From the NCBI GenBank assembly GCA_023410675.1, contig JAEYPM010000090.1, positions 17,783 to 81,782 on the forward strand: a stretch of DNA of 64,000 nt, written 5' to 3'. Both the position numbers and the translations under genes were made by a program. Shown here piece by piece: positions 42,512 to 50,533 of the stretch (the first letter of the stretch is position 1; each line of letters opens with the position of its first letter). The notes beneath the pieces were generated by a model that saw nothing but the letters and a program-made list of their open reading frames with translations, was not told where the DNA came from and did no database searches. The DNA is from Bacillota bacterium (GTDB lineage Bacteria > Bacillota > Clostridia > Lachnospirales > Cellulosilyticaceae).

Positions 42512-42847
42512 ATGACTGTTAAACAACTCGTCGAGGAAATGGATTTAGAAATATTAGCAGGAGAACAAAATATTGAGAATGTTATAAAGGGTGGATATAC
42601 AGGAGATCTTCTTAGCTTTGTTATGTCTCATGCTAAAGAAGGGGATTTATGGATCACAATACAAGGACACATTAATTCAATTGCTGTCGCTACATTACTT
42701 GGCATGAGTGCCATAGTACTAACAGAGGGAAGTGCTCTGACAGAGGATGCTTGTAAAAAGGCAAATGATGAAGGTATTCCAGTACTCTCAACTAAAATAA
42801 GTAGCTTTGATCTTATCAGTGCATTATCTAAAAAAGGGATTTTATAA
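42512..42847 (+). CDS. DRTGG-domain protein, second copy
   Basis: A 111-residue DRTGG-type protein ('GGYTGDLLSFVMSHAKEGDLWI' with 'NSIAVATLLGMSAIVLTEG'), similar in length and layout to the protein at 40394 but clearly diverged. The two copies flank the ATPase and Fe-S genes, so they may form a pair or bind different ligands. It has a 'ggaggt' ribosome site and lies nine bases before the PHP gene. Confidence 0.83.
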   Translation: MTVKQLVEEMDLEILAGEQNIENVIKGGYTGDLLSFVMSHAKEGDLWITIQGHINSIAVATLLGMSAIVLTEGSALTEDACKKANDEGIPVLSTKISSFDLISALSKKGIL

Positions 42848-42856
42848 GGCAATTCT

Positions 42857-43561
42857 ATGAAGATATACTATGATTTTCATATACATACTGCACTTTCACC
42901 ATGTGGTGACAAGCTTATGTCACCTAATAATATTGTTAATATGGCACTGCTCAATGAGTTAAATGTAATTGCGATTACAGATCACAATACTTGTAAGAAT
43001 TGTGAACCTGTAATGAAAGTAGGAGAGGAAAAAGGCCTTCTCGTTATACCTGGTATTGAAATTGAATGTATGGAAGAATTTCATTTAATTGCATTATTTC
43101 ATGATCTTAAGGAAGCAAAGTACATTGAAGATATGATACAAATAAATATGCCTAAAATCAAGAATCGAGCAGATATATTTGGTAATCAATATATTTTAGA
43201 TGAAAATGATGAGATTATAACGGAAGAAGAGCAGTTTTTGCTTACAGCTACTGGGTTATCAGTTTATTCAATTGTAAAGAAGATTAAAGCGATTGGTGCT
43301 ATTATTTATCCAGCACATATTGATAGATCTTCTTACAGTATCCTATCTAACTTAGGGTTTTTACCTGATGATCTTTCGTTTTCAGCTCTAGAGGTATCTA
43401 AAAATGCTCATGTAGATAGCTATATTAAAAAATATCCTAAGCACTTAATTATAAAGTCATCTGATGCCCATTATCTTCAAGATATTGCAGAGAGGGATAG
43501 TTATATTTTAGCTGATACGTTATCAATTTATGATATTTTTCAAAGTATTAATACATCGTGA
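42857..43561 (+). CDS. PHP-domain phosphoesterase
   Basis: A 234-residue PHP-family protein. Metal-binding motifs appear intact: 'DFHIHTALSPCGD' (motif I), 'AITDHNT' (II), 'PGIEIECMEEFHLI', 'YPAHIDR' (III) and 'SSDAHYLQDI' (IV). PHP enzymes hydrolyse phosphoesters with two or three metals; relatives act on nucleotides or histidinol phosphate. Being last in the sensing operon, it could remove a signal nucleotide or phosphate, but that is inference. The end is close to the hydrogenase promoter. Confidence 0.85.
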   Translation: MKIYYDFHIHTALSPCGDKLMSPNNIVNMALLNELNVIAITDHNTCKNCEPVMKVGEEKGLLVIPGIEIECMEEFHLIALFHDLKEAKYIEDMIQINMPKIKNRADIFGNQYILDENDEIITEEEQFLLTATGLSVYSIVKKIKAIGAIIYPAHIDRSSYSILSNLGFLPDDLSFSALEVSKNAHVDSYIKKYPKHLIIKSSDAHYLQDIAERDSYILADTLSIYDIFQSINTS

Positions 43562-43566
43562 AGGAA

Positions 43567-43595
43567 TTGACAATCTTAGCTTTTTGTGCTATTTT
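43567..43595 (+). promoter_or_regulatory. Upstream promoter P1 of hndABCD
   Basis: TTGACA (43567-43572), a 17-base spacer and TATTTT (43590-43595) preceded by an extended TGC. The -35 box is consensus. Transcription would start near 43602, upstream of the Rex site. Confidence 0.65.
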
Positions 43596-43612
43596 CAATA
43601 AGGATGTAATTA

Positions 43613-43618
43613 TATAAT
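43613..43618 (+). promoter_or_regulatory. Possible second -10 (P2) of hndABCD
   Basis: A perfect TATAAT at 43613-43618 would start transcription near 43625, inside the Rex box. No strong -35 is seen at the right distance, so the promoter is less sure than P1. Confidence 0.4.
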
Positions 43619-43622
43619 TAGT

Positions 43623-43640
43623 TTGTTAAAAAAATAACAA
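43623..43640 (+). promoter_or_regulatory. Rex operator (redox-responsive repressor site)
   Basis: TTGTTA-aaaaaa-TAACAA: perfect six-base inverted half-sites with a six-base spacer, matching the clostridial Rex consensus TTGTTAAnnnnTTAACAA in 17 of 18 bases. Rex represses when NADH/NAD+ is low and releases DNA when NADH is high. It lies downstream of P1 and over the start site of P2, so it would block hndABCD until NADH accumulates. Confidence 0.82.
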
Positions 43641-43670
43641 GTACAACTTTAAAACATGTTAGTTATTCTA

Positions 43671-43699
43671 GATTTCACATATTTATATTATGTGAGATC
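43671..43699 (+). repeat. 11-bp dyad in the hnd leader
   Basis: Bases 43671-43681 (gatttcacata) are inverted at 43689-43699 (tatgtgagatc) with one G-T mismatch and a seven-base gap. It could be a protein-binding operator, or, because it is transcribed, an RNA hairpin. Confidence 0.65.
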
Positions 43700-43707
43700 A
43701 TTTCAGA

Positions 43708-43752
43708 AGAGACAACTTTATGCTGAAAAGACGGATTATTTTAGTTGTTTCT
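43708..43752 (+). promoter_or_regulatory. Long-looped hairpin in the hnd leader
   Basis: Bases 43708-43717 (agagacaact) pair with 43743-43752 (agttgtttct) around a 25-base loop with a purine-rich stretch (gctgaaaagacgg). It sits about 48 bases before the hndA start. I cannot match it to a known riboswitch. Confidence 0.5.
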
Positions 43753-43799
43753 CTCTAGATAAACTAGATAAAACTAATATAAAATGAGGAGGATAAGTT

Positions 43800-44294
43800 A
43801 TGTCATGTGAAGGCTGCAAAAATGAACTTACAGATTCAATGTTTTCAGAACTTGCACAGTTCATTGATGAATTACCAGAGAAAAAAGGAGCACTTATTTC
43901 TGTACTTCATAAGGCTCAAGGCATTTTTGGTTATTTGCCAGAAGAAGTACAAAAATTTGTGGGAAGAAAGCTAGATATACCAGTTGCTCAAGTATTTGGT
44001 GTTGTTAGTTTTTATTCATTTTTTACGATGGTGCCGAAAGGAAAACATCCTATTTCTATCTGCTTAGGTACTGCATGCTACGTAAGAGGAGCAGAAAAAG
44101 TATTAGATGCTTTTAAAAAAGAGCTCAATATTGAAGTAGGACAAACAACACCTGATGGAAAATTTTCATTAGATGGGTTAAGGTGTGTCGGAGCATGTGG
44201 ACTTGCACCTGTTGTAATGATTGGTGATAAGGTTTATGGACGTATTTCGTCTGCGGATGAAGTTAAGAATATTATAAATGAGTATCAAGACTAA
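43800..44294 (+). CDS. hndA: HndA/HydC, NuoE-like [2Fe-2S] hydrogenase subunit
   Basis: A 164-residue NuoE-family subunit with the thioredoxin-like [2Fe-2S] domain. The four cysteines are in 'CLGTACYVRG' (which has the first pair) and 'RCVGACGLAP' (the second). Residues 1-75 form the helical N-terminal part. It passes electrons between the flavin subunit and the rest of the complex. It is first in hndABCD, behind 'gaggagga' ribosome site. Confidence 0.96.
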   Translation: MSCEGCKNELTDSMFSELAQFIDELPEKKGALISVLHKAQGIFGYLPEEVQKFVGRKLDIPVAQVFGVVSFYSFFTMVPKGKHPISICLGTACYVRGAEKVLDAFKKELNIEVGQTTPDGKFSLDGLRCVGACGLAPVVMIGDKVYGRISSADEVKNIINEYQD

Positions 44295-44346
44295 TTGTAA
44301 TATTAGTGGGAATTAACTCTAATTCATTAATAGGGAGGAACAACAT

Positions 44347-44745
44347 ATGCCTAAAATTATGTCATTAGATGAGCTTAAAAAACTCAAAGATAATGTTAAA
44401 AATAAAGTAGATTTAAGAGAAAAAGGCGAAAATGTAGACAATATGATAGTTGTTCGTGTTGCTATGGCAACTTGTGGGATTGCATCAGGTGCTAGAGAAG
44501 TCATGGGCTATCTTGCTGAGTTAGTTAGAGACGAAAATTTAGATAATGTAGTCATTACACAAAGTGGATGTATGGGCTATTGTTATGCAGAACCAACTAT
44601 TGAATTAACAATGCCAGGGCAAGAACCAGTTGTATATGGTAATGTAGATAAAGAAAGAGCTAAGCTCATTATCGAAAAACATGTAAAAACTGGAGAAATG
44701 ATTGATGGTATTATTCCAGTAGCACACAAGTCTATAGATGAATAA
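44347..44745 (+). CDS. hndB: HndB, [2Fe-2S] ferredoxin-like hydrogenase subunit
   Basis: A 132-residue protein with a thioredoxin-like [2Fe-2S] fold: 'MATCGIASGAREVM' and 'SGCMGYCYAEPTIEL' hold the cysteines. It corresponds to HndB of the Desulfovibrio HndABCD complex and to the extra HydD-type gene in clostridial HydABC operons. It is largely redundant in type with the N-terminal domain of HndC, so its role may be structural or regulatory. Order hndA-hndB-hndC-hndD is the same as in Desulfovibrio. Confidence 0.92.
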   Translation: MPKIMSLDELKKLKDNVKNKVDLREKGENVDNMIVVRVAMATCGIASGAREVMGYLAELVRDENLDNVVITQSGCMGYCYAEPTIELTMPGQEPVVYGNVDKERAKLIIEKHVKTGEMIDGIIPVAHKSIDE

Positions 44746-44765
44746 TTAAGAAAGGTGGCTTTTAA

Positions 44766-46553
44766 ATGTCTAAGTATACAATGCATATATTGGTATGTGG
44801 AGGAACAGGCTGTCTTTCTTCACAATCCAATGAAATAGTTGATCAGTTAGAAACATATATTAAAGAAGCTAATATGCAAGATACAGTTCAGGTATTAAAA
44901 ACTGGCTGTTTTGGATTTTGTGAAAAGGGACCAGTAGTAAAAATACTTCCTGACAACACATTTTATGTTCAAGTACAGCCTGAAGATGCAAAAGAACTTA
45001 TTCAAGAACATATTGTAAAAGGTAGAAAAGTTGAGAGGCTTCTCTATGTAGATCCAGCTAATCAAAAGGCAATATCTGATTCAAAACATATGGATTTTTA
45101 TAAAAAGCAAATGCGTGTAGCACTTCGTAACTGTGGTTTTATAGATCCAGATAATATAGAGGAATATATAGCAAGAGATGGATACCAAGCACTAGGTATG
45201 GCTCTTAATATGGATCAACAAGCTGTTATTAATGAAGTTAAAAAATCTGGACTTCGTGGACGTGGAGGCGGTGGATTCCCAACAGGCCTAAAATGGGAAT
45301 TTGCTTATAAAAATCAAAGCGATCAAAAGTATGTAGTATGTAATGCAGATGAAGGAGATCCAGGAGCATTTATGGATCGTTCTATTCTTGAAGGAGATCC
45401 ACACTCTATAGTAGAAGCAATGGCAATCTGTGGCTATGCAATTGGTGCAACAAAAGGGCTTGTTTATATTAGAGCAGAATATCCACTTGCTATCAAGAGA
45501 TTACAAAATGCAATAGCTTCTGCAAGGGAGTATGGACTTCTTGGTAAAGATATTTTAGGTACAGGGTTTGAATTTGACATCGAAATCAAGTTTGGTGCAG
45601 GTGCATTTGTATGTGGAGAAGAAACAGCACTTATCCATTCTATGGAAGGTATGCGTGGAGAACCAACAACAAAACCACCATTTCCTGCTGAAAGTGGTTA
45701 CTGGAGCAAGCCTACAAATGTTAATAATGTAGAGACATTTGCTAATGTACCAGTTATTTTCTTAAAAGGAGCAGACTGGTTTGCATCAATTGGCTCAGAA
45801 AAGTCTAAAGGAACCAAAGTATTTGCCCTTGCGGGAAAAATCAATAATGTTGGACTTATTGAGGTCCCTATGGGTATTACCTTAAGAGAAGTTATTTATG
45901 ATATTGGTGGTGGCATTAAAGATGGCAAGAAATTTAAGGCAGTACAAACAGGTGGACCATCTGGTGGTTGCTTAACTGAAAAAGACTTAGATACACCAAT
46001 TGACTTTGATAATTTGATTGCAAAAGGTTCTATGATGGGATCAGGTGGTATGATTGTTATGGATGAAGATGATTGTATGCCAGCTGTAGCTAAATTCTAT
46101 CTAGAGTTTACAGAAGAAGAATCTTGCGGAAAGTGTACACCATGTCGTGTGGGTACCAAACGTTTACTAGAAATCTTAGATAAGATAACTAAAGGCAAAG
46201 GTACAATGCATGACTTAGATACGTTAAAAGAACTAAGTGAAGTTATTAAAGATACTGCTCTTTGCGGATTAGGTCAGACAGCTCCAAATCCAATTTTATC
46301 AACACTTAAGATATTTGAAGATGAATATATTGCTCATGTTAAGGATAAGAAATGTCCATCAGGCCAATGTAGTGCTCTTCTCCAATACAGAATCACTGAT
46401 AAATGTATCGGCTGTACTGCATGTGCTAGAGTATGTCCAGTAAATGCTATAACAGGTGTAGTTAAGCAAAAACATGAAATCGATCAAGCAAAGTGTATTA
46501 AATGTGGTGCTTGTATGGAAAAATGTAAATTTGCAGCGATAGTTAAAGAATAA
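44766..46553 (+). CDS. hndC: HndC/HydB, NuoF-like NAD(P)-binding flavoprotein subunit
   Basis: A 595-residue protein. Domains in order: a thioredoxin-like [2Fe-2S] domain (about 1-100, with 'CGGTGCLSS' and 'TGCFGFCEKGP'), the NuoF core with FMN/NAD(P) site ('GLRGRGGGGFPTGLKW', 'CNADEGDPGAFMDR'), an N3-type cluster ('ESCGKCTPCRVG'), and two C-terminal [4Fe-4S] ferredoxin motifs ('CIGCTACARVCP', 'CIKCGACMEKC'). It oxidises or reduces NAD(P) and in bifurcating complexes is the likely site of flavin bifurcation. Confidence 0.97.
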   Translation: MSKYTMHILVCGGTGCLSSQSNEIVDQLETYIKEANMQDTVQVLKTGCFGFCEKGPVVKILPDNTFYVQVQPEDAKELIQEHIVKGRKVERLLYVDPANQKAISDSKHMDFYKKQMRVALRNCGFIDPDNIEEYIARDGYQALGMALNMDQQAVINEVKKSGLRGRGGGGFPTGLKWEFAYKNQSDQKYVVCNADEGDPGAFMDRSILEGDPHSIVEAMAICGYAIGATKGLVYIRAEYPLAIKRLQNAIASAREYGLLGKDILGTGFEFDIEIKFGAGAFVCGEETALIHSMEGMRGEPTTKPPFPAESGYWSKPTNVNNVETFANVPVIFLKGADWFASIGSEKSKGTKVFALAGKINNVGLIEVPMGITLREVIYDIGGGIKDGKKFKAVQTGGPSGGCLTEKDLDTPIDFDNLIAKGSMMGSGGMIVMDEDDCMPAVAKFYLEFTEEESCGKCTPCRVGTKRLLEILDKITKGKGTMHDLDTLKELSEVIKDTALCGLGQTAPNPILSTLKIFEDEYIAHVKDKKCPSGQCSALLQYRITDKCIGCTACARVCPVNAITGVVKQKHEIDQAKCIKCGACMEKCKFAAIVKE

Positions 46554-46572
46554 GAAAAGGAGAGAGGAAGCT

Positions 46573-48327
46573 ATGTCAGATCTTAAGATTACAATAGATG
46601 GCAAAGTAGTAAATGTAAAACCAGGTGCAACTGTTCTTGAAGCTGCTAAAATGGTTGGAGTAGAAATCCCTACACTTTGCCATTTAGACTTACATGACAC
46701 AAAAATGGTAAATCAAGCAGCTTCATGTAGAATCTGCGTTGTGGAAATAGAAGGACGCAAAAATTTAGCACCAGCTTGTGCAACACCAGTTACAGATGGG
46801 ATGGTAGTTAATACACGTTCTGTGAGAGTATTAAATGCCAGAAAATTAGTTCTTGAATTATTACTTTCAGATCACCCAAAAGATTGTCTTGTATGTGAAA
46901 AATCAGGTAACTGTGAACTACAAGATCTTGCTATTAAATTTGGTATTCGTGATATTGCAATTGGTAAAGATGGTGCTCAATCAACTTATAGAAAAGATGA
47001 GAGCAAAGCAATTGTTAGAGACATGGATAAATGTATCATGTGTAGACGTTGTGAAACAATGTGTAATAAAGTACAGTCAGTAGGTGCTTTATCTGGAATC
47101 AATAGAGGATTTAAAGCAGTTGTTGCTCCAGCATTTGAGGTTGACCTTGTTGACTCTGTATGTACACACTGTGGACAATGTGTAGCTGTCTGTCCAACAG
47201 GAGCACTTTGTGAAAAAGAACATACTTGGGATGTAGTAAAACATCTTGCTAATAAGGATAAAGTGGTAGTCGTTCAAACTGCTCCAGCTGTTAGAGTAGC
47301 CCTAGGTGAAGAGTTTGGCATGGAACCAGGTAGTATTGTAACTGGTAAGATGGTTGCAGCACTTAGAAGACTTGGTTTTGATTATGTGTTTGATACAGAT
47401 TTTGCAGCGGATGTAACGATCATGGAAGAAGGATCAGAGCTTATTGATAGGTTAACAAAGTTCAAAAATGGCGACAAAGATGTAAAACTTCCAATTCTTA
47501 CAAGCTGCTGTCCAGCATGGGTTAATTTTGTTGAAAGTCAATTCCCAGACTTATTAGATGTACCTTCAACTGCAAAGTCACCACAACAAATGTTTGGTGC
47601 AATTGCTAAAAATTATTTTGCACAAAAATTAAATATACCAAGAGAAAAGATGGTTGTTGTTTCTATTATGCCTTGTTTAGCTAAAAAATATGAAGCATCT
47701 AGAGAAGAATTTAATAATGATGTAGACATCTCTATTTCTACTAGAGAGCTTGCACATTTAATCAAACAAGCTAATATTGATTTTGCTGAACTTCCTGAGG
47801 AGGACTTTGATAATCCTTTAGGTGAATCAACAGGTGCTTCAGTTATTTTCGGAACAACAGGTGGCGTTATTGAAGCAGCTGTTCGTACTGCTTATGAATT
47901 AATAACAGGTGAAACACTTGGTAAAGTAGATTTTGAAGATCTTAGAGGCTTTGAAGGTGTAAGACATGCGACTGTAAAGGTTGGCGACATGGATCTCAAT
48001 ATTGGTATTGCACACGGTCTTAGTAATGCAAGAGAGCTTCTAAGTGAAGTGCGTGATGGAAACCCAAGAAACTTCCATGCGATAGAAATTATGGCTTGCC
48101 CTGGAGGCTGTATTGGTGGAGGCGGTCAGCCATATCATCATGGTAATATCGAGATTCTTAAAAAACGTCAAGATGCTATATATCAAGAGGATAAGAATAA
48201 ACCAATTCGTAAGTCACATGAAAATCCATTTGTACAAGAACTCTATAAGGAGTATTTTGGTAAACCTATGAGTCATAAGGCACATGAACTTCTTCATACA
48301 CATTATGAAGCAAAAGATAGAGTTTAA
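46573..48327 (+). CDS. hndD: HndD/HydA, catalytic [FeFe]-hydrogenase subunit
   Basis: A 584-residue hydrogenase of type M3-like layout: N-terminal plant-type [2Fe-2S] domain ('SCRICVVEIEG', 'LAPACATPV'), a His-ligated [4Fe-4S] ('HPKDCLVCEKSGNC'), two more [4Fe-4S] motifs ('CIMCRRCETMC', 'CTHCGQCVAVCP'), and the H-cluster domain with intact motifs L1 'TSCCPAW' (C312, C313), L2 'MPCLAK' (C368) and L3 'MACPGGCIGGGGQP' (C509, C513). It makes or uses H2. No maturation genes (hydE, F, G) are in the window. Confidence 0.98.
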   Translation: MSDLKITIDGKVVNVKPGATVLEAAKMVGVEIPTLCHLDLHDTKMVNQAASCRICVVEIEGRKNLAPACATPVTDGMVVNTRSVRVLNARKLVLELLLSDHPKDCLVCEKSGNCELQDLAIKFGIRDIAIGKDGAQSTYRKDESKAIVRDMDKCIMCRRCETMCNKVQSVGALSGINRGFKAVVAPAFEVDLVDSVCTHCGQCVAVCPTGALCEKEHTWDVVKHLANKDKVVVVQTAPAVRVALGEEFGMEPGSIVTGKMVAALRRLGFDYVFDTDFAADVTIMEEGSELIDRLTKFKNGDKDVKLPILTSCCPAWVNFVESQFPDLLDVPSTAKSPQQMFGAIAKNYFAQKLNIPREKMVVVSIMPCLAKKYEASREEFNNDVDISISTRELAHLIKQANIDFAELPEEDFDNPLGESTGASVIFGTTGGVIEAAVRTAYELITGETLGKVDFEDLRGFEGVRHATVKVGDMDLNIGIAHGLSNARELLSEVRDGNPRNFHAIEIMACPGGCIGGGGQPYHHGNIEILKKRQDAIYQEDKNKPIRKSHENPFVQELYKEYFGKPMSHKAHELLHTHYEAKDRV

Positions 48328-48331
48328 AGAT

Positions 48332-48366
48332 AAAAAGAACCTTCTCTTATATAGAAGGTTCTTTTT
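48332..48366 (+). terminator. Rho-independent terminator after hndD
   Basis: A 14-pair perfect stem (48332-48345 with 48353-48366) around a seven-base loop, with an A-run on the left and a T-run on the right. Strong terminator for the hydrogenase operon. Confidence 0.95.
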
Positions 48367-48417
48367 ATGATATACTTCACTATTATCTTTTCTTTGCACT
48401 TTTAGCAAAAATTTTCT

Positions 48418-48426
48418 TGATACAAT
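48418..48426 (+). promoter_or_regulatory. Extended -10 promoter for dut
   Basis: TGA-TACAAT at 48418-48426 upstream of dut. No consensus -35 at 17 bases; TTGCAC at 48394 is 21 bases away. Confidence 0.4.
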
Positions 48427-48453
48427 ACAAAAAGAATAGGTTGGTGAGGACTA

Positions 48454-48903
48454 ATGAACTTAATTAAGGTTTATATAAAACAAACGAGCGAAGCAATGGA
48501 TCTTCCCATGCCACAATATATGACAGAGGAAGCTTCAGGGGCTGATTTATATGCAAATGTGCTTGACTCTGTCATTCTTAAACCAGGGGAATATAAGCTT
48601 ATTCCAACAGGAATTATGATAGAAATACCTTTAGGTTATGAAGCACAAGTACGTGCAAGAAGTGGACTAGCAGCCAAATATGGTATAGGATTAGTTAATG
48701 GAATTGGTACAATAGATTCTGATTATAGAGGTGAGATTAAAGTAATTATGATCAATTGGGGGGAAGAATCATTTACCATTAAGAGGGGCGATAGAATTGC
48801 TCAACTCGTTTTTCAAAAAATACAACGTGTTACATTTGAACTGACAACGAGTCTTACATTAACAGATAGATCAAATGGAGGATTTGGACATACAGGGATG
48901 TAA
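48454..48903 (+). CDS. dut: Deoxyuridine triphosphatase
   Basis: A 149-residue trimeric-type dUTPase with the five family motifs, including 'ASGADLYAN', 'RSGLAAKYGIGLVNGIGTIDSDY' in pattern, 'GDRIAQLVFQ' and the C-terminal 'RSNGGFGHTG'. It hydrolyses dUTP to dUMP and PPi. It is a single-gene unit, convergent with dpaB. Confidence 0.96.
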   Translation: MNLIKVYIKQTSEAMDLPMPQYMTEEASGADLYANVLDSVILKPGEYKLIPTGIMIEIPLGYEAQVRARSGLAAKYGIGLVNGIGTIDSDYRGEIKVIMINWGEESFTIKRGDRIAQLVFQKIQRVTFELTTSLTLTDRSNGGFGHTGM

Positions 48904-49002
48904 AATGCATAAATGGGTCGTTTATTCTTCTTTAAAAGTGTTTATACTATTAAAAACATTACACATAAAGAGGAACATTTTTAATCTGATGAAAGAACAG
49001 TA

Positions 49003-49039
49003 AAATTTAAAGTCCTTCAAAAGGAAGAACTTTAAATTT
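49003..49039. terminator. AT-rich hairpin between dut and dpaB
   Basis: Bases 49003-49013 (aaatttaaagt) pair with 49029-49039, and cctt/aagg pair inside. It lies between convergent genes. No strong T-run follows on either strand, so termination is possible but weak. Confidence 0.5.
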
Positions 49040-49044
49040 AAAGC

Positions 49045-49626
49045 CTAAAAAAAGATAGGTTGAATTTGTTTTTTTTCAATAGCCATACTGACTGTATCTA
49101 TACATTGATTAAAGTCAGCTACCAAAGAAGATGGTTTATTAGCAGGATCATCTTGTTTCATAGGAACTATAAATATATTTCCATTGATGATAACATTGCC
49201 TAGGTTTTTAAGGTTTAATCCAAGCCCATCATTTGTACTAACTGCTAAAATAACAGGTTTTTCATTTCTTATCAGTGATTTTGCTGCAAGTAACACAGGT
49301 GTATCTGTTATTGCATTCGCTAATTTTGCTAGAGTATTCCCAGTACAGGGAGCTATAAGAAGTGCATCTATAACATTACGAGGGCCTAATGGTTCAGCAT
49401 CAGTTAAAGTGTGTATTATTTTTTTGCTTGTCAGCTCCTCTATATTCTTTATAAAATCTTCTGCTTTACCAAACCTAGTTGAGGTAGCATAGGCATTATA
49501 AGACATAATTGGGAATACATTGACGCCCATATTTACTAGTTGTTTGATAAGATTAAGTGCTTTTGAAAAAGTACAAAATGAACCGCACAGTGCAACTCCT
49601 AAGTTTAGTGCGTTTAAGTTATTCAT
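49045..49626 (-). CDS. dpaB: Dipicolinate synthase subunit B
   Basis: A 193-residue flavoprotein of the SpoVFB family ('VALCGSFCTFSKALNLIKQL', 'LIAPCTGNTLAKLANAITDTPV', 'STNDGLG'). With DpaA it makes dipicolinic acid, the spore-core calcium chelator, in the mother cell. The ATG overlaps the end of dpaA by four bases. Many clostridia use EtfA instead of DpaAB, so presence of both genes is a useful marker for this organism. Confidence 0.95.
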   Translation of the reverse strand: MNNLNALNLGVALCGSFCTFSKALNLIKQLVNMGVNVFPIMSYNAYATSTRFGKAEDFIKNIEELTSKKIIHTLTDAEPLGPRNVIDALLIAPCTGNTLAKLANAITDTPVLLAAKSLIRNEKPVILAVSTNDGLGLNLKNLGNVIINGNIFIVPMKQDDPANKPSSLVADFNQCIDTVSMAIEKKQIQPIFF

Positions 49627-50495
49627 AAAAATTCCCCCATATCATGTAAAATCAAGGAAAAGCAATGGTAAATAATTTTAGCTGCACTTTTAGGAGCCAC
49701 TTTTCCAGGTAAGCTAGGAGCAGGAATATAATTTGTACCTAAAGCTTTGATAGTACATGGATCAATGCCTCCTGGAGCTGAAGCTAGTTCTATATATACA
49801 GTATCCTTAGATATATTTCTAATTGCTTCTGCATCTAAGATAATAGCTGGCACTGTATTAAAAACAAAATCAAAGCTATTTAGATGATCGTTTAGGTCTT
49901 GAAGTGGGATTGGGGTATATCCATATGTGCTAATAAAAGCTAGGTCTTTGCTAGATCTAGCTTCAACTGATACTTTTGCTCCTAGTCCATATAGCTTATG
50001 AGCAAGTATTTTCCCAGAGCGTCCAAAACCTAAAACAAGACAGTGGCTATCATGAAGTGTTATTTCGCTATTTTGCATTGCATATTGAATAGCTCCTTCA
50101 GCTGTTGGGATTGCATTTAAGATAGCAGTTTCATCCATATCCATAACATCTTTGTACTTTATGTTATGTTGCTTAAATAGCAGCCTAAGATGATTATTTA
50201 GTGCTCCAACAAGGACAAATGAATGACTTGCTGCTAGAAAGAACTGTTCAATAGAAATAGAAATGTTGCTTAGTGGGGTATATAGCATTTTACTATCCTT
50301 TGAAAAGGGAATAGGTGCTATGATATAGTTACAGTGCTTAATATCTTCTAATGAAGAGCAAGTTATAGCTTGTGTTGGAATATCAGGATGTGATATACCA
50401 TAGACATAAATACTATGTCCTTTGTCAATTAGAAGCTCGCAAAGCCTAACAAAACGAAGGTCTCCTCCAATGATAGCAATAGGTGAATGATTCAT
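49623..50495 (-). CDS. dpaA: Dipicolinate synthase subunit A
   Basis: About 290 residues, SpoVFA family, Rossmann fold. 'AIIGGDLRFVRLCELL' near the N-terminus is characteristic, and a second dinucleotide-binding motif 'CLVLGFGRSGKILAHKLYGLG' is present. It catalyses dipicolinate formation with DpaB from the lysine-pathway intermediate. I chose the start at 50495, seven bases after 'ggaggt' on the reverse strand. Confidence 0.95.
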   Translation of the reverse strand: MNHSPIAIIGGDLRFVRLCELLIDKGHSIYVYGISHPDIPTQAITCSSLEDIKHCNYIIAPIPFSKDSKMLYTPLSNISISIEQFFLAASHSFVLVGALNNHLRLLFKQHNIKYKDVMDMDETAILNAIPTAEGAIQYAMQNSEITLHDSHCLVLGFGRSGKILAHKLYGLGAKVSVEARSSKDLAFISTYGYTPIPLQDLNDHLNSFDFVFNTVPAIILDAEAIRNISKDTVYIELASAPGGIDPCTIKALGTNYIPAPSLPGKVAPKSAAKIIYHCFSLILHDMGEFL

Positions 50496-50533
50496 AAGCA
50501 TTACCTCCAAGTGTTCTTAAAATGTCGCTAATA

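Noticed and set aside
42038..42526. Reverse-strand ORF of 162 codons inside the hydrogenase-like gene
   Set aside because: It is antisense to a conserved Fe-S protein and has no supporting signal.
44347..44745. Insertion of a foreign gene between hndA and hndC
   Set aside because: The small ferredoxin gene is the normal HndB of HndABCD-type operons.
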